A stretch of DNA of 51,074 nt from Streptomyces sp. CBMA123 (GTDB taxonomy: Bacteria; Actinomycetota; Actinomycetes; Streptomycetales; Streptomycetaceae). The notes under the pieces were generated by a model that saw nothing but the letters and a program-made list of their open reading frames with translations, was not told the DNA's origin and ran no database searches. Shown here piece by piece: positions 1 to 8,856 of this stretch (positions within the stretch are counted from its first letter, which is position 1; every line of letters starts with the position of its first letter). Both the position numbers and the translations under genes were made by a program. The stretch is taken from contig NZ_MECK01000301.1 of NCBI RefSeq assembly GCF_014596465.1, positions 1-51,074 on the forward strand. Reading direction: 5' to 3'.

Positions 1-1378
1 CTGCCACGGCCGCGACGGTGACCGCCAGGACGGCGAGTTCGCCGACCAGTCGGCGCCGTCCGCCGACCGCCCGCCGCCGCGACCACAGCAGGGCCGCGCG
101 GACCGGGAAGGCCAGCAGTGCGATCAGGGTGGCGACCAGGGCCGCCAGCACCGCGCGTTCCCACTGGGCGGTGGGCAGCAGCACCAGGGCGAGGGCCGTG
201 CCGAGCACCGCGGCGGGCAGGACGGTGACGGCGCCTTCGCCGAGCAGCCGTCCCAGCACCCCGGTGCGGGAGCCGCCGCGGGCCTGGAGCAGCCGGATCT
301 CGGCGGCGCGCCGGTCGGTGGTGAGCGCGGCGGCCAGGAACAGCACCACGGCGGCGACACCGGCGACGCCGGCCGGGCCGATCGTGCTGAGCGGCAGCGA
401 GGCCTGGTAGCGGTCGTCCGCCCGGGCCAGCAGGTCGGGCAGGCTCGAGACGGTGTGGAGGTCGGCGCGCCTGGTCAGTTCGGCCAGGGCGGTGGCGTCG
501 CGCCCGGTCAGGAAGGAGCTGATGACGCCGCGGGTGTGGTCGAGCCGGTCGGCGTGCAGCGAGGCGGGGTCGACGGGCAGCCGCCAGAAGTTCTCGGCGT
601 TCGAACCCCAGTGGGCCAACGCGGGCAGGCTGCCGCCGTCGACGAATCCGCTGGTCATCCAGTGCTCGTGCTCGGGGTCGGTCCGCAGGCAGGCGCGGGC
701 CGGGCAGCCGAGGTCGTCCCAGAACGGGTCCAGGGGGTCGTTGACCTGGTAGAGGCCGACCACCACGGTGGTCCGCTTGGCGCCCGAGCCCTCGACGCCG
801 TTGTCGATGGTGTCACCGAGCTTGATGTGGATGGTCTCGGCGGCCTTCTTGCTGATCACGATCGGCAGCGGACCGCCGACCGTGCCGGGGGTCGGCCAGG
901 TGCCGTCGGTGAGGGTGGCCCGGGCGGCCAGGTCGTGCAGGTAGAGCAGACCGAGGGCCGGGTCGGTGTGCTTCTCCGCGAACCGGTCGTACTCCGGATT
1001 GCCCATGCCGCGCTCGACCAGGGCGCGGGCGCCGTGGGCCTGGCCCGGCTGGGTCAGCGTCAGCTGCCGGCCGACCGTCTCGGCGACCTGCCGCTGCACC
1101 CGGTCGAGTTCGACGGCGTTGTCGCCCTCCAGGGTCCTGGAGGTGGTCTGCAGACTGGCCGCGTTGAGGCCCGCCTGGTTGACGAAGTCCCGGAGCGCCG
1201 TGTCCGCGCCCCGGTCCGTGATGCGGGGGAAGGCCGCCGCCAGGAAGACGGTGATGAAGGCGAGGGCCGCCATCAGCAGCGCGGCCGGCGGGTTCGCCCG
1301 CAGTCTGGTGCGGACCCAGCGCGCGGGGCGATGGGCGGTCTCGGGGGTGGGCACGCGGGTGCCGGCCGGGGTGGTCAC
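1..1378 (-). CDS. FtsX-like ABC transporter permease (3' end beyond window)
   Basis: Membrane permease of the FtsX/MacB type, probably pairing with the ATPase at 5120-5866. Translating the minus strand from a GTG at 1378 gives an open frame to the window edge. It has an N-terminal TM (AALLMAALAFITVFLAAAF), a long extracellular region, then hydrophobic segments around 'GVAAVVLFLAAAL' followed by 'TTDRRAAEIRLLQARGGS', the typical FtsX cytoplasmic loop after a TM. The start overlaps the stop of the upstream permease (GTGA at 1375-1378), so the two are translationally coupled. The third and later TM segments lie partly outside the window, so length cannot be judged. Substrate unknown. Confidence 0.85.
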   Translation of the reverse strand, partial: MTTPAGTRVPTPETAHRPARWVRTRLRANPPAALLMAALAFITVFLAAAFPRITDRGADTALRDFVNQAGLNAASLQTTSRTLEGDNAVELDRVQRQVAETVGRQLTLTQPGQAHGARALVERGMGNPEYDRFAEKHTDPALGLLYLHDLAARATLTDGTWPTPGTVGGPLPIVISKKAAETIHIKLGDTIDNGVEGSGAKRTTVVVGLYQVNDPLDPFWDDLGCPARACLRTDPEHEHWMTSGFVDGGSLPALAHWGSNAENFWRLPVDPASLHADRLDHTRGVISSFLTGRDATALAELTRRADLHTVSSLPDLLARADDRYQASLPLSTIGPAGVAGVAAVVLFLAAALTTDRRAAEIRLLQARGGSRTGVLGRLLGEGAVTVLPAAVLGTALALVLLPTAQWERAVLAALVATLIALLAFPVRAALLWSRRRAVGGRRRLVGELAVLAVTVAAVA

Positions 1379-4300
1379 ATCTCCTCCACGTGGCGCAGCC
1401 GGCTGGCCACGTCTCGACGGCGGCGTCCGATGAGGAAGGCCGACAGCAGCGGGGCGACCGCGATCGCGGCCGCGAACAGCAGCGCCTGGCCGACGGGCAG
1501 CTCGATCAGGGCCTCGGGCATCGGTCGGCGGGCGGCGGGCGTCAGCACGGCGAACGGGACGATCAGGTGGACGAGCAGGGCGCCGAGGGCGAGCCCGACC
1601 ACCCCGCCGAGTCCGACCAGCAGGGCCTGTTCGGCCGCGACGGTGCGGGTGACCTGCTTGCGCGGCGCGCCCAGGGCGAGCAGCAGCGCGGAGTCCCGGG
1701 CGCGCTCGTGGGCGGAGCCGGCCACGGCGGCGACGAAGCCGATCGCGGCGAGCACGGCGGTGACCAGCGCGATGGCCAGCAGCGCGTTCTGCGGCGCGGC
1801 GCCCACCGGGTCGCTGAGCATTCCTTCGGAGACCTCGTCGTAGAGCTGGACGTCCTGGGAGCCGGGGGCGGCCCGCAGGGCGGCGGCGGCCTGGGCCGGG
1901 ACGCGGTCGCCCGGCCCGGAGGCGGGCAGCCACCACTCGGCGTGGCTGGGCAGGCCCCGGCCCTCGGCGGCCAGCAGCCGCGCGGTGGTGGCCAGGTCGA
2001 TGACCAGTGCGTTGGGGCCGGTCGCCGGCACGGCCTGGACCACTCCGGTGATCTTGACCTGGAGGATCGTCGCGGCGAACGGCACCCGGAGGACGTCGCC
2101 GACGCGGGCGCCGACGAGCTGCAGGTAGTCCTGGGTGGCGACGCCGTTCAGGACGCTCGGAGTGTCCGTTCCCGCGATGTGGAGCAGGGCCCGCAGGGAG
2201 GCGCCGGTGTTGTTCCCGGTGCGGTAGTCGACGGTGAACAGCCGCCCGGCGTCGGCCGGTTCGGGCCGTACGGCGGCGGGCGGCGCGGCGCCGGCCTTGA
2301 GCGCCGGGCCGTCCAGCACCTCGCTCTGCCAGGAGAGGCCGGCCGGCACCGGGACGTCGGTCGCGGGCCCGTCGGCGCTGTCCGAGACGGCCAGCCGGTG
2401 GACGGTCACCTCGCCGCCGGCACGGTCACTGAAGGAGACGCTCGCGCCGACCAGGCTCAGCGGTGCGGCGACGGAGCCCATCGGGGCGTCCACCAGCGTG
2501 CTCAGCGGGGCCGAGACACGCTGCTCGCCGCCGGTCGGCAGACCGGTGAACAGGACCTTGTGGACGTAGCCGAAGCGGTCCCGCAGCAGGAGGGTCAGCT
2601 CCGGCGCAACGGGGGCCACCGGAGGCAGGCCGGCGATCAGCGGCGTGGTGTTGAACTCCTGCCGGACGGCCAGGTCGGCGTCGATCCGCAGGGGGCGGCC
2701 GGGCAGCGGCACACCGGCCTTCACGCCGGTCGGCGCCGGCTGGGCGAGCCCGCCGAACACCTTTGCCCGGTCGGCCCCGCCGAGCAGGTCCTCGCGGAAC
2801 GGGACGCGGTCGGCGAAGGCGGCGGAGTCCACCGCGAGCACCTGCCCGGTGCCGTTCGGCAGCGCCTGGTCCTCGCGGTCCACCGCGATCAGCCGGTCGC
2901 CGCCGGGCAGGGCGCCGTAGCGGCCGCCCTGGCCCATCAGCGCGCTGTGCGAGGCGGAGATCCGCAGGCCGCCGGCCGTGTCGAAGGCGGCCTGGTCGTA
3001 CTGGGAGGCGGTCCAGGTGGCGTGCTGGCCGAACGCGAGCACCCCGGTGGCGACGGCCATGACCAGCAGCAGCACCGGCCCGGTGGCCCGGGCGGGCTGA
3101 CGGGCCAGCTGCCAGCCGACCATGGCCGGGCCGAGGCCGCTGCCCCGGGCGGCGACCCGGGCGCCCAGCCGGGCGACCAGCGGCAGCAGCCGCAGCACCA
3201 CCAGGGTTCCCGCACACAGGGCCAGGGTGGGGGTGGCGACCAGCAGCAGGTCGACGCCGAGGTGGCCGGAGGAGTCGGTGGACAGTCCGCCGCCGTACTG
3301 GTCGAGTTGCTGGTAGGCGAGCACGGCCAGGGCGAGCACCGCGAGGTCCCCGCCGTTGCGGGCGATGCCGGAGACCACCGCCTGGCGGCGGCCGGCCCGG
3401 CGGCGCAGCGCGGAGCCGGCGCCGCGCAGCAGGCTGGGCACGGTGGCCAGCACGATGCAGCCGAGGGCGCAGAACACGGCCACCGGCCAGAGCGTCCACC
3501 GCAGTTGGGTGTCCAGGGCGACCTGGTGGGACCGGCCGAGGCCGGCCAGGACGCGGACCAGGAACGGTGTGAGCAGCGGCGCGAACACCGCGGCCGGGAG
3601 GGCGAGCAGCACCGACTCCAGGGCGGTGAAGCCGCCGAGCCGGGCACCGGAGGCGCCGCGGGCGGCGAGCAGCTCGTTCTCCCGCTCCTGGCGGGTCGAG
3701 ATCAGCCGGACCACCAGCAGCAGGGCCGCCGTGGCGAGCACCGCGAGTTGCAGGGCCCCGATCAGCAGGGTGGACCGGGCGACCAGCAGACTGGCCGACA
3801 ACTCGCCGACGATGCCGGGGAGTTCGGTGTTGGCGGTGAGACTGGAGGTCTTCCGCAGGTCGTCGGCCAGGCCCTGGGTCCGGTCGCCGATGGCCTCGGC
3901 CGTGCTCTGGTCGACGCCCGCGAAGTCGGCGTCGAGCAGCCAGCCGCGGCTGCTCTGCGGCAGACCGCCCGCGGTGAAGGCGCTCTGGTCGACCATCATC
4001 GGGCCGTAGGTGGTGAACCCGCCGATCTGGATCTCGTGGCCGCCGACCGGGTCGATGTGCCAGTACGCGGCGAACGGGTCGACGGCCCGGTAGGCGCCGG
4101 TGACCCGGACGGTCAGCGGAGTGCCGTCGAGCCGGTCGGCGAGTCGGACGTCCGCGGGCAGCGCCTCGGCGGTGAGGCCGAGCCGGGCCAGCATGGTCTG
4201 CGGCACGGCGACCTGTGGTGCGGCGGAGCGGACCGGCCCGGCAACGGCGCCCGGCCAGGCGCCGGCGACCAGGCTCACCCGGGCGCGGTCGAGGTCGGCG

Positions 4301-4716
4301 AGCACCGTCAAGTCCGCCTTGGCGGAGCTGGACTGACCACTCGCCGGGGCGCCACCCGCCGACGCTCCGGCCGCCGGAGCCCCAGCCGCCGGAGCGTCGC
4401 CTCCCGGCAGACCGTAGGAGCGGCTGCGGAGCAGGCTGTCGGTGCGGACGGGCAGATCACCGAAGAGCTTCTGCCGGTAGGAGGCGAGCGCCTCGTCGTC
4501 CTTCTGCCGCTGGTCGAGGCCGTGTTCGGCGGTGACCACCACGGTGGTCCGGGCGTGACCCGGCCCCTGGAGCGCCTGCCGCAGGCCGGCCTGGCCGACG
4601 CTGCTGTTGAAAGTCACCAGGGCGGTCAGCACCGCCGTGGTGATCAGTACCGTCAGCAGGACGGCAGCAGCCAGCGGCAGTCGCCCGCGCAGCCTGCGCA
4701 CGACGAAGCCGAGCAT
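1375..4716 (-). CDS. Large FtsX-like ABC transporter permease
   Basis: 1113-residue permease with two FtsX-type membrane blocks. I start it at the ATG at 4716 (MLGFVVRRLRGRL...), because a strong GGGGGAGGA Shine-Dalgarno lies just upstream and the residues before it look non-coding. TM1 is at about residues 12-35, followed by a large extracellular domain containing a Gly/Ala/Ser/Pro low-complexity stretch near residues 95-120. A four-TM core begins near residue 300 (ALQLAVLATAALLLVVRL, then 'STRQERENELLAARGASG', the FtsX loop). A second extracellular domain and a C-terminal TM block (AIALVTAVLAAIGFVAAVAG; 'ARDSALLLALGAPRKQV') follow. The duplicated architecture is usual for actinobacterial MacB-like exporters. 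Co-transcribed with the permease at 1-1378. Substrate cannot be inferred. Confidence 0.9.
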   Translation of the reverse strand: MLGFVVRRLRGRLPLAAAVLLTVLITTAVLTALVTFNSSVGQAGLRQALQGPGHARTTVVVTAEHGLDQRQKDDEALASYRQKLFGDLPVRTDSLLRSRSYGLPGGDAPAAGAPAAGASAGGAPASGQSSSAKADLTVLADLDRARVSLVAGAWPGAVAGPVRSAAPQVAVPQTMLARLGLTAEALPADVRLADRLDGTPLTVRVTGAYRAVDPFAAYWHIDPVGGHEIQIGGFTTYGPMMVDQSAFTAGGLPQSSRGWLLDADFAGVDQSTAEAIGDRTQGLADDLRKTSSLTANTELPGIVGELSASLLVARSTLLIGALQLAVLATAALLLVVRLISTRQERENELLAARGASGARLGGFTALESVLLALPAAVFAPLLTPFLVRVLAGLGRSHQVALDTQLRWTLWPVAVFCALGCIVLATVPSLLRGAGSALRRRAGRRQAVVSGIARNGGDLAVLALAVLAYQQLDQYGGGLSTDSSGHLGVDLLLVATPTLALCAGTLVVLRLLPLVARLGARVAARGSGLGPAMVGWQLARQPARATGPVLLLVMAVATGVLAFGQHATWTASQYDQAAFDTAGGLRISASHSALMGQGGRYGALPGGDRLIAVDREDQALPNGTGQVLAVDSAAFADRVPFREDLLGGADRAKVFGGLAQPAPTGVKAGVPLPGRPLRIDADLAVRQEFNTTPLIAGLPPVAPVAPELTLLLRDRFGYVHKVLFTGLPTGGEQRVSAPLSTLVDAPMGSVAAPLSLVGASVSFSDRAGGEVTVHRLAVSDSADGPATDVPVPAGLSWQSEVLDGPALKAGAAPPAAVRPEPADAGRLFTVDYRTGNNTGASLRALLHIAGTDTPSVLNGVATQDYLQLVGARVGDVLRVPFAATILQVKITGVVQAVPATGPNALVIDLATTARLLAAEGRGLPSHAEWWLPASGPGDRVPAQAAAALRAAPGSQDVQLYDEVSEGMLSDPVGAAPQNALLAIALVTAVLAAIGFVAAVAGSAHERARDSALLLALGAPRKQVTRTVAAEQALLVGLGGVVGLALGALLVHLIVPFAVLTPAARRPMPEALIELPVGQALLFAAAIAVAPLLSAFLIGRRRRDVASRLRHVEEM

Positions 4717-5119
4717 CAAGTTCCTCCCCCGGTTGCATCCCCGGTCGCATCCCGGCCCCCCGTCGATCCGATCCGGGCACATCTCGGCCACGGACGAACA
4801 CCCCACGGGCGCACCGGCGCAGTGATCACCGGCATTCGGTCGCCGGATAGCGGACGATGCTGTCAGATTCGATCCGGGAACGGAAGGGACTTGCGCGAAT
4901 CAAGTAAGCAATGAGCAAATTCCTTGTATTGGCCACCACCCCACCGGGGACAAGCCATTGAAATGCCATGCACACTTCACAACTCGGGCTTCCGTGCACC
5001 CCTTTTGACCAGGGAACTCCTCAACTCACGAATTCTCCGCCCGAAACGCTGAACCGAAGAAGCCACCACATCCGTTGGCCCGGACAACCGGGCCGTCACC
5101 GCCCGCAGGGGGACGCCGC
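4717..5119. promoter_or_regulatory. Divergent promoter region between ABC permeases and ATPase
   Basis: 403 bp without a gene. It is clearly lower in GC than its surroundings (about 4840-5060), as expected of a promoter region. It must carry the start signals for the permease operon (minus) and the ATPase (plus). A TTGACC occurs near 5007 on the plus strand, but no convincing -10 sits at 17-18 bp. A CAAGCCATTG near 4962 has no obvious partner repeat. No operator-like palindrome was found. Confidence 0.5.
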
Positions 5120-5866
5120 ATGACACGACACCAGGCCGCCGACACCACCCCGACGACGACCGGCCCGACGGCCACCGGCCCGATGGTGGAGGTGACCGAC
5201 CTCCGGCGCAGCTTCGGCACCGGCGAGCGGACCGTGCACGCCCTGCGCGGCATCGACTTCTCCGTCGAACGCGGTGAACTCGCCGCGCTCAAGGGCCGTT
5301 CCGGCTCCGGCAAGACCACCCTGCTCAACCTGGTCGGCGGCCTGGACGCGCCGACCGGCGGACGCATCTCGCTGGACGGCATCGACCTCGGCGGGCTGGA
5401 CGAGGACGGCCGGCTCGCCCTGCGCCGGGAGCGGATCGGCTTCGTCTTCCAGTCCTTCGGGCTGATCCCGATGCTCACCGCCGCCGAGAACGTCGGCGTG
5501 CCGATGCGGCTGCGCAAGGTCCCGCCGGCCGAGCGTGAGGAGCGCGCCCACACGCTGCTCGCCCTGGTCGGCCTCGCCGACCACGCCGGCCAGCGGCCCG
5601 GCGAACTCTCCGGCGGCCAGCAGCAGCGCGTCGCGATCGCCCGCGCACTGGCCAACGAACCCGGCCTGATCATCGCCGACGAGCCCACCGGCCAGCTGGA
5701 CTCCGAGACCGGCCGCTCGATCATGGAGCTGCTGCGCGCGGTGGTCCGCAGCGAGGGCGTCACCGTCCTGGTCGCCACCCACGACCCGACGCTGATGGGG
5801 CTCGCCGACCGGGTGATCGAGCTCCACGACGGCCGGATCGTCGAGGAGGCGGAGCAGGCGGCCTGA
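5120..5866 (+). CDS. ABC transporter ATP-binding protein (MacB/LolD type)
   Basis: Cytoplasmic ATPase of 248 residues that should energise the FtsX permeases encoded divergently at 1-4716. Walker A is GRSGSGKTT (residues 59-67), the signature is LSGGQQQR, Walker B is LIIADEPTG, and the H-loop His lies in 'VATHDP'. The spacing and the 'GLDAPTGGRISLDG' segment fit the MacB/LolD (o228) subfamily, which works with FtsX-like permeases. The start is the ATG at 5120, preceded by an AGGGGGAC Shine-Dalgarno. The first 20 residues are a Thr/Pro-rich tail. Having the ATPase on the opposite strand from its permeases is less common than a single operon. Confidence 0.93.
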   Translation: MTRHQAADTTPTTTGPTATGPMVEVTDLRRSFGTGERTVHALRGIDFSVERGELAALKGRSGSGKTTLLNLVGGLDAPTGGRISLDGIDLGGLDEDGRLALRRERIGFVFQSFGLIPMLTAAENVGVPMRLRKVPPAEREERAHTLLALVGLADHAGQRPGELSGGQQQRVAIARALANEPGLIIADEPTGQLDSETGRSIMELLRAVVRSEGVTVLVATHDPTLMGLADRVIELHDGRIVEEAEQAA

Positions 5867-5886
5867 CGGCTGGCGCCCGCCCGCTC

Positions 5887-5937
5887 GCGGCGCCCCGGCC
5901 CACGGCGTCCCCGGCCCACGGCGGGCCGGGGCGCCGC
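5887..5937 (+). terminator. Stem-loop terminator after the ABC ATPase
   Basis: Perfect 14-bp inverted repeat (GCGGCGCCCCGGCC at 5887-5900, GGCCGGGGCGCCGC at 5924-5937) with a 23-nt loop, starting 20 bp after the ATPase stop. There is no U-run, which is usual for high-GC actinomycete terminators. Confidence 0.8.
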
Positions 5938-5942
5938 TTCGT

Positions 5943-5981
5943 CGGCTCCCGCGTCCGGCTCCCGCGTCCGGCTCCTGCGTT
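5943..5981. repeat. Short tandem repeat, 13 bp x 3
   Basis: Three consecutive copies of CGGCTCCCGCGTC (the last diverged to CGGCTCCTGCGTT), directly after the terminator stem. Non-coding; no function suggested. Confidence 0.75.
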
Positions 5982-6203
5982 CGGCCGGGTGAATTCACCG
6001 GCGAATCGCGGTGACTGACAGGACGCCATCTCCGCTGCCTCGCGACGGGAAAGCCGCCTGTCCGCCCCGGGGCCTGGAGCGGTCTTCCACCGACGACCCA
6101 GGACGGCTCCGGCGATTTCCCTCACCGGGAGTGCGGAAGACGTTCGACGACGATCTTCCACCGGAATTCCCCGCGCACTCCCGGCAGTTCTCCGGGACAA
6201 CAC

Positions 6204-6242
6204 GACCGTGGTGGCCGACGGAATCCGTCGGCCACCACGGTC
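6204..6242. terminator. Bidirectional stem-loop terminator
   Basis: Perfect 18-bp inverted repeat (GACCGTGGTGGCCGACGG at 6204-6221; CCGTCGGCCACCACGGTC at 6225-6242) with a 3-nt loop. It lies 37 bp beyond the stop codon of the minus-strand hydrolase at 6279-7901. It is the strongest stem in the window and would stop transcription from either side. Confidence 0.85.
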
Positions 6243-6278
6243 CCGGCCTCAACGGCCGGTCGTTCCGGAGGAGACCCC

Positions 6279-7901
6279 TCAGACCGCCGGGAAGATCTCG
6301 GCGTCCGGCTTGAGCAGCTGGCCCGGCTTCGGCGCGGTGCCGTCCACCAGGTAGCGGGTCACCAGCGAGTTCAGCGCCGCGCTGCGGCCGACGGCGCAGT
6401 GCTCGATGGAGTCGACACTGACCAGCACCGCGTTGCCCAGCTCCTGCTGCATCCGCTGGGCGAACTTGTACTGGGTGGCCGGGTCGTAGAGGTTGCCGAT
6501 CACCATCACGGTGTTGGAGGTCTTCTTGTTCCAGGGGCCGCTGAACCGCTCGGCGTCCCGGGCCGGCGCCGGCCAGCTCGCGCACGCCGGGGCGTCGAAG
6601 GCCTGGTAGCGGCCGAAGGTCGGCGACTCCTTCTCCCACGCCTTGGCGGCGTTGGGGAACACCCGGTCGTTCGACGGGTACGGCTTGTCCTGGCAGTTGA
6701 CGCCCATGTACGAGTCGTCGGCGGTGTACTCGGAGTCGGCCGGGGCCTCGCGCAGCGCGCGCGGGACGTTCACCGTGAGCTGCTTGGCCTCGTCGTCGGA
6801 GACGTTCGCCTTGGGCGCCAGCAGGGCGGCCACGGCCGGCTTCCGCATCACCTGGTAGGTGGCCTGCAGCGACTTCGCCAGCGGAGCCAGCTTGGCCTGC
6901 GAGTACAGGGCGCTCGCCACCTCGCTGGTGAAGCTGCTCAGCGTCACCTGGGAGCCGTTCGACAGGGTGATCGGGCTGGTCCGCAGGTGGTCGCGGAGCT
7001 CGTCGAACTTGGCGCGGGTGTCGCCGTCGCCGAAGGCGCAGCGCGGGGCGCCGGCGGTCTGGCAGCGCTTCAGGAACTCGTCCAGGGCCAGCTCGAAGCC
7101 GCCCGCCCGCTGGCGGTCGTACTCCAGGCCGTTGTGCAGCCGCAGGTCGGGGTCGACGTTGCCGTCGACGATCACCGCACGCACCTTGTTCGGGTACATC
7201 GCGGCGTACGTCGAACCGATCAGGGTGCCGTAGGAGAACCCGGCGAAGGTGAGCTGGGAGTCACCGACGGCGCGGCGCATCCGGTCCAGGTCGCGCACCA
7301 CGTTGATGGTCGACATGTGCTCGATCAGCGGGCCCGCGTTCTTGCTGCAGGCGTCCGTGTAGTCCTGGTCGGCGTCCAGGGTGTCGGCGATCTCCGCCTT
7401 GGTGACCGGCACGCCCACCATGCGGTTGTTGACCGCGTCGGCGTCCTCCTGGGTCTTGAAGCACTTCAGCGGGTTGCTCCGGGCCACCCCACGGGGGTCG
7501 AAGCCGACCAGGTCGAACTTGGACTGCACCTCGGCACCGAAACGGGTGGTGGTCGCCCACAGGTAGCCGCTGCCGCCGGGGCCGCCCGGGTTGAGGAACA
7601 GCGAGCCGATCCGCTTCGACGGGTCGCTCGCCCGCCGCCGCATCATGGCGATGCCGACCTTCTCACCCGACGGGTTGTCGTAGTCGAGCGGCACGGGGTA
7701 GACGGCGCAGTCGTAGATGCCCGGGTCCGGCTTGCTCGGATCCGGATTGCAGGGCTTCCAGTCGACGGGGTCGACCTTCGCCTCGGCGGCCGCCGCACCC
7801 GGGGCCTGGTCGAACGGCGCGGCCGACGCGGCCACGGCGGTTCCGGTGACAAGGGCGAGCGCGCAGGTGACTGCTCCGGCCAACGTGGATATGCGGGACA
7901 A
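6279..7901 (-). CDS. Secreted alpha/beta hydrolase, tripeptidyl aminopeptidase-like (S33)
   Basis: Secreted serine exopeptidase of 540 residues, of the Streptomyces tripeptidyl aminopeptidase/SlpD-E type. A Sec signal peptide (MSRISTLAGAVTCALALVTG...) ends near 'AASAA' at about residue 28. The oxyanion segment 'NPGGPGGSG' (104-112), the nucleophile elbow GFSYGT with Ser223, the Asp in 'VIGNLYDPAT' and the His in 'DSIEHCAVG' complete the triad; the last two lie in the C-terminal TAP-like domain. The start is a TTG at 7901 with a perfect GGAGGAGG 4 nt upstream; no ATG/GTG is better placed. Substrates are probably N-terminal tripeptides or short peptides outside the cell. Monocistronic, ending at the 6204-6242 stem. 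Confidence 0.92.
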   Translation of the reverse strand: MSRISTLAGAVTCALALVTGTAVAASAAPFDQAPGAAAAEAKVDPVDWKPCNPDPSKPDPGIYDCAVYPVPLDYDNPSGEKVGIAMMRRRASDPSKRIGSLFLNPGGPGGSGYLWATTTRFGAEVQSKFDLVGFDPRGVARSNPLKCFKTQEDADAVNNRMVGVPVTKAEIADTLDADQDYTDACSKNAGPLIEHMSTINVVRDLDRMRRAVGDSQLTFAGFSYGTLIGSTYAAMYPNKVRAVIVDGNVDPDLRLHNGLEYDRQRAGGFELALDEFLKRCQTAGAPRCAFGDGDTRAKFDELRDHLRTSPITLSNGSQVTLSSFTSEVASALYSQAKLAPLAKSLQATYQVMRKPAVAALLAPKANVSDDEAKQLTVNVPRALREAPADSEYTADDSYMGVNCQDKPYPSNDRVFPNAAKAWEKESPTFGRYQAFDAPACASWPAPARDAERFSGPWNKKTSNTVMVIGNLYDPATQYKFAQRMQQELGNAVLVSVDSIEHCAVGRSAALNSLVTRYLVDGTAPKPGQLLKPDAEIFPAV

Positions 7902-8205
7902 GGAACCTCCTCCGTACTGAAAGGGCGGCCCCAGCCTGTCAGTCGGAGATCTCCGTGTGAAGACCTCATGGCGACGGAATTCTCTTCCTGAGTTCCGTCA
8001 TTCTCGACCGGAACATTCTGTGAATGAACAGACTTGACGGTTGATTGACCTGAGATGGGCTCAACTATGCCGACCGCCGGACCTGGTCGAAGGCCCGGTC
8101 GGCAAGCCCCGGTCGACAGGCCGGGTCGACAGGCCGGGTCGACAGGCCCGGGTCGGCAGGCAGGGTCGACAGGCCCGGGTCGGCAGGCAGGGTCGACGGC
8201 GCCGG
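7902..8205. other. Intergenic: leader of the hydrolase gene and tandem repeats
   Basis: 304 bp. The AT-richer part (about 7940-8060) faces the hydrolase gene and should hold its minus-strand promoter, but I cannot assign a clear -35/-10. The part next to the TetR gene is the repeat array at 8111-8197. No gene seen. Confidence 0.5.
8111..8197. repeat. GTCGAC/GTCGGC-rich tandem repeat array
   Basis: Units of the form GGGTCGACAGGCC(C) and GGGTCGGCAGGCA alternate. A composite unit of about 27 bp is present twice exactly (about 8135-8190), preceded by shorter units. It lies just after the stop of the minus-strand TetR gene. Each GTCGAC is self-palindromic. Confidence 0.8.
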
Positions 8206-8856
8206 CTACGCCGCCGAGTCGGGGCTCTCCAGGGGCGCCGAGGCGGTCCGACCGCGCGTCGCGCCGCGCAGGGCCGCCGCCACCAGACCCTGGAGCTCAT
8301 CGGCCCCGGTCTCACCCCCGCCCACCAGACGGTCGAAGACGAGTCCGTCGACGCAGGCCAGCAAGGTGGCGGTCCGCCCGTCCGGATCGGCGACCCCCCG
8401 GTCGGCGAGGAACGCCCGGACGACGGCCCGGCCCGCGTTCTCGCGCGGCACGAGGATCTCCCGCAACTCGGGATCCCGCACGCTCTCCACCGCGCAGGCA
8501 TACCGTGCCAGCGAGCGCCGGCGGCCCTCGCCGGTCAGCCGATGCCGCATCAACTCCTGGATTCCCCACACCAGTTCATCCGCCGAGCGAATCTCCACCC
8601 GCTCCCCGATTCCCTGCAGCTCCGCCTGGTCCAGCTCCACCAGCCGACGCACCAGCGCGGTCAACAGCGCCTGCCTGGTCCGCAGGTACGCCGAGGTGGT
8701 GCCGACCGGCAGACCGGCCGCCGCGTCCACCGCCCGATGTGTCAGCCCCCGCACCCCGGCATCCGCCAGCACGCCGATCGCCGCATCCGCGAGCACCGTC
8801 CGCCGATCCGGCTTGCCCGCCCCACCCGTGCCACCCTGCTCCTGGTCTCGCCGCAT
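8206..8856 (-). CDS. TetR family transcriptional regulator
   Basis: 216-residue TetR-type repressor. The N-terminal helix-turn-helix spans about residues 20-62 ('LADAAIGVLADAGVRGLTHRAVDAAAGLPVGTTSAYLRTRQALL'), with the usual 'TTSAYLRTRQALL' recognition-helix end. The rest is a variable ligand-binding domain. It is divergent from the FAD monooxygenase at 9178, and the 20-bp palindrome at 9130-9149 in front of that gene is its likely operator. The start is an ATG at 8856 after an AAAGGGGGG run. The ligand is probably a substrate or relative of the monooxygenase's substrate; that is inference from position. Confidence 0.92.
   Translation of the reverse strand: MRRDQEQGGTGGAGKPDRRTVLADAAIGVLADAGVRGLTHRAVDAAAGLPVGTTSAYLRTRQALLTALVRRLVELDQAELQGIGERVEIRSADELVWGIQELMRHRLTGEGRRRSLARYACAVESVRDPELREILVPRENAGRAVVRAFLADRGVADPDGRTATLLACVDGLVFDRLVGGGETGADELQGLVAAALRGATRGRTASAPLESPDSAA

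Larger units (their letters stand above)
5938..6278. other. Intergenic stretch with inverted repeats, no gene
   Basis: About 340 bp between the ABC ATPase and the S33 hydrolase. It holds a 13-bp tandem repeat, an imperfect long inverted repeat (CCGGGAGTGCG at 6125-6135 against CGCACTCCCGG at 6174-6184, with inner GAAGA/TCTTC) and the perfect stem at 6204-6242. A short open frame on the plus strand starting near 6011 has no Shine-Dalgarno and overlaps these repeats, so I do not call it a gene. Confidence 0.6.

Noticed and set aside
1390..4914. 1174-residue open frame on the plus strand
   Set aside because: Antisense to the FtsX permease; Gln/Gly/Arg-rich composition typical of the opposite strand of a high-GC gene, with no domains.
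6011..6313. 100-residue plus-strand frame after the ABC ATPase
   Set aside because: Spans terminator-like inverted repeats, lacks a ribosome binding site and has no recognisable pattern.
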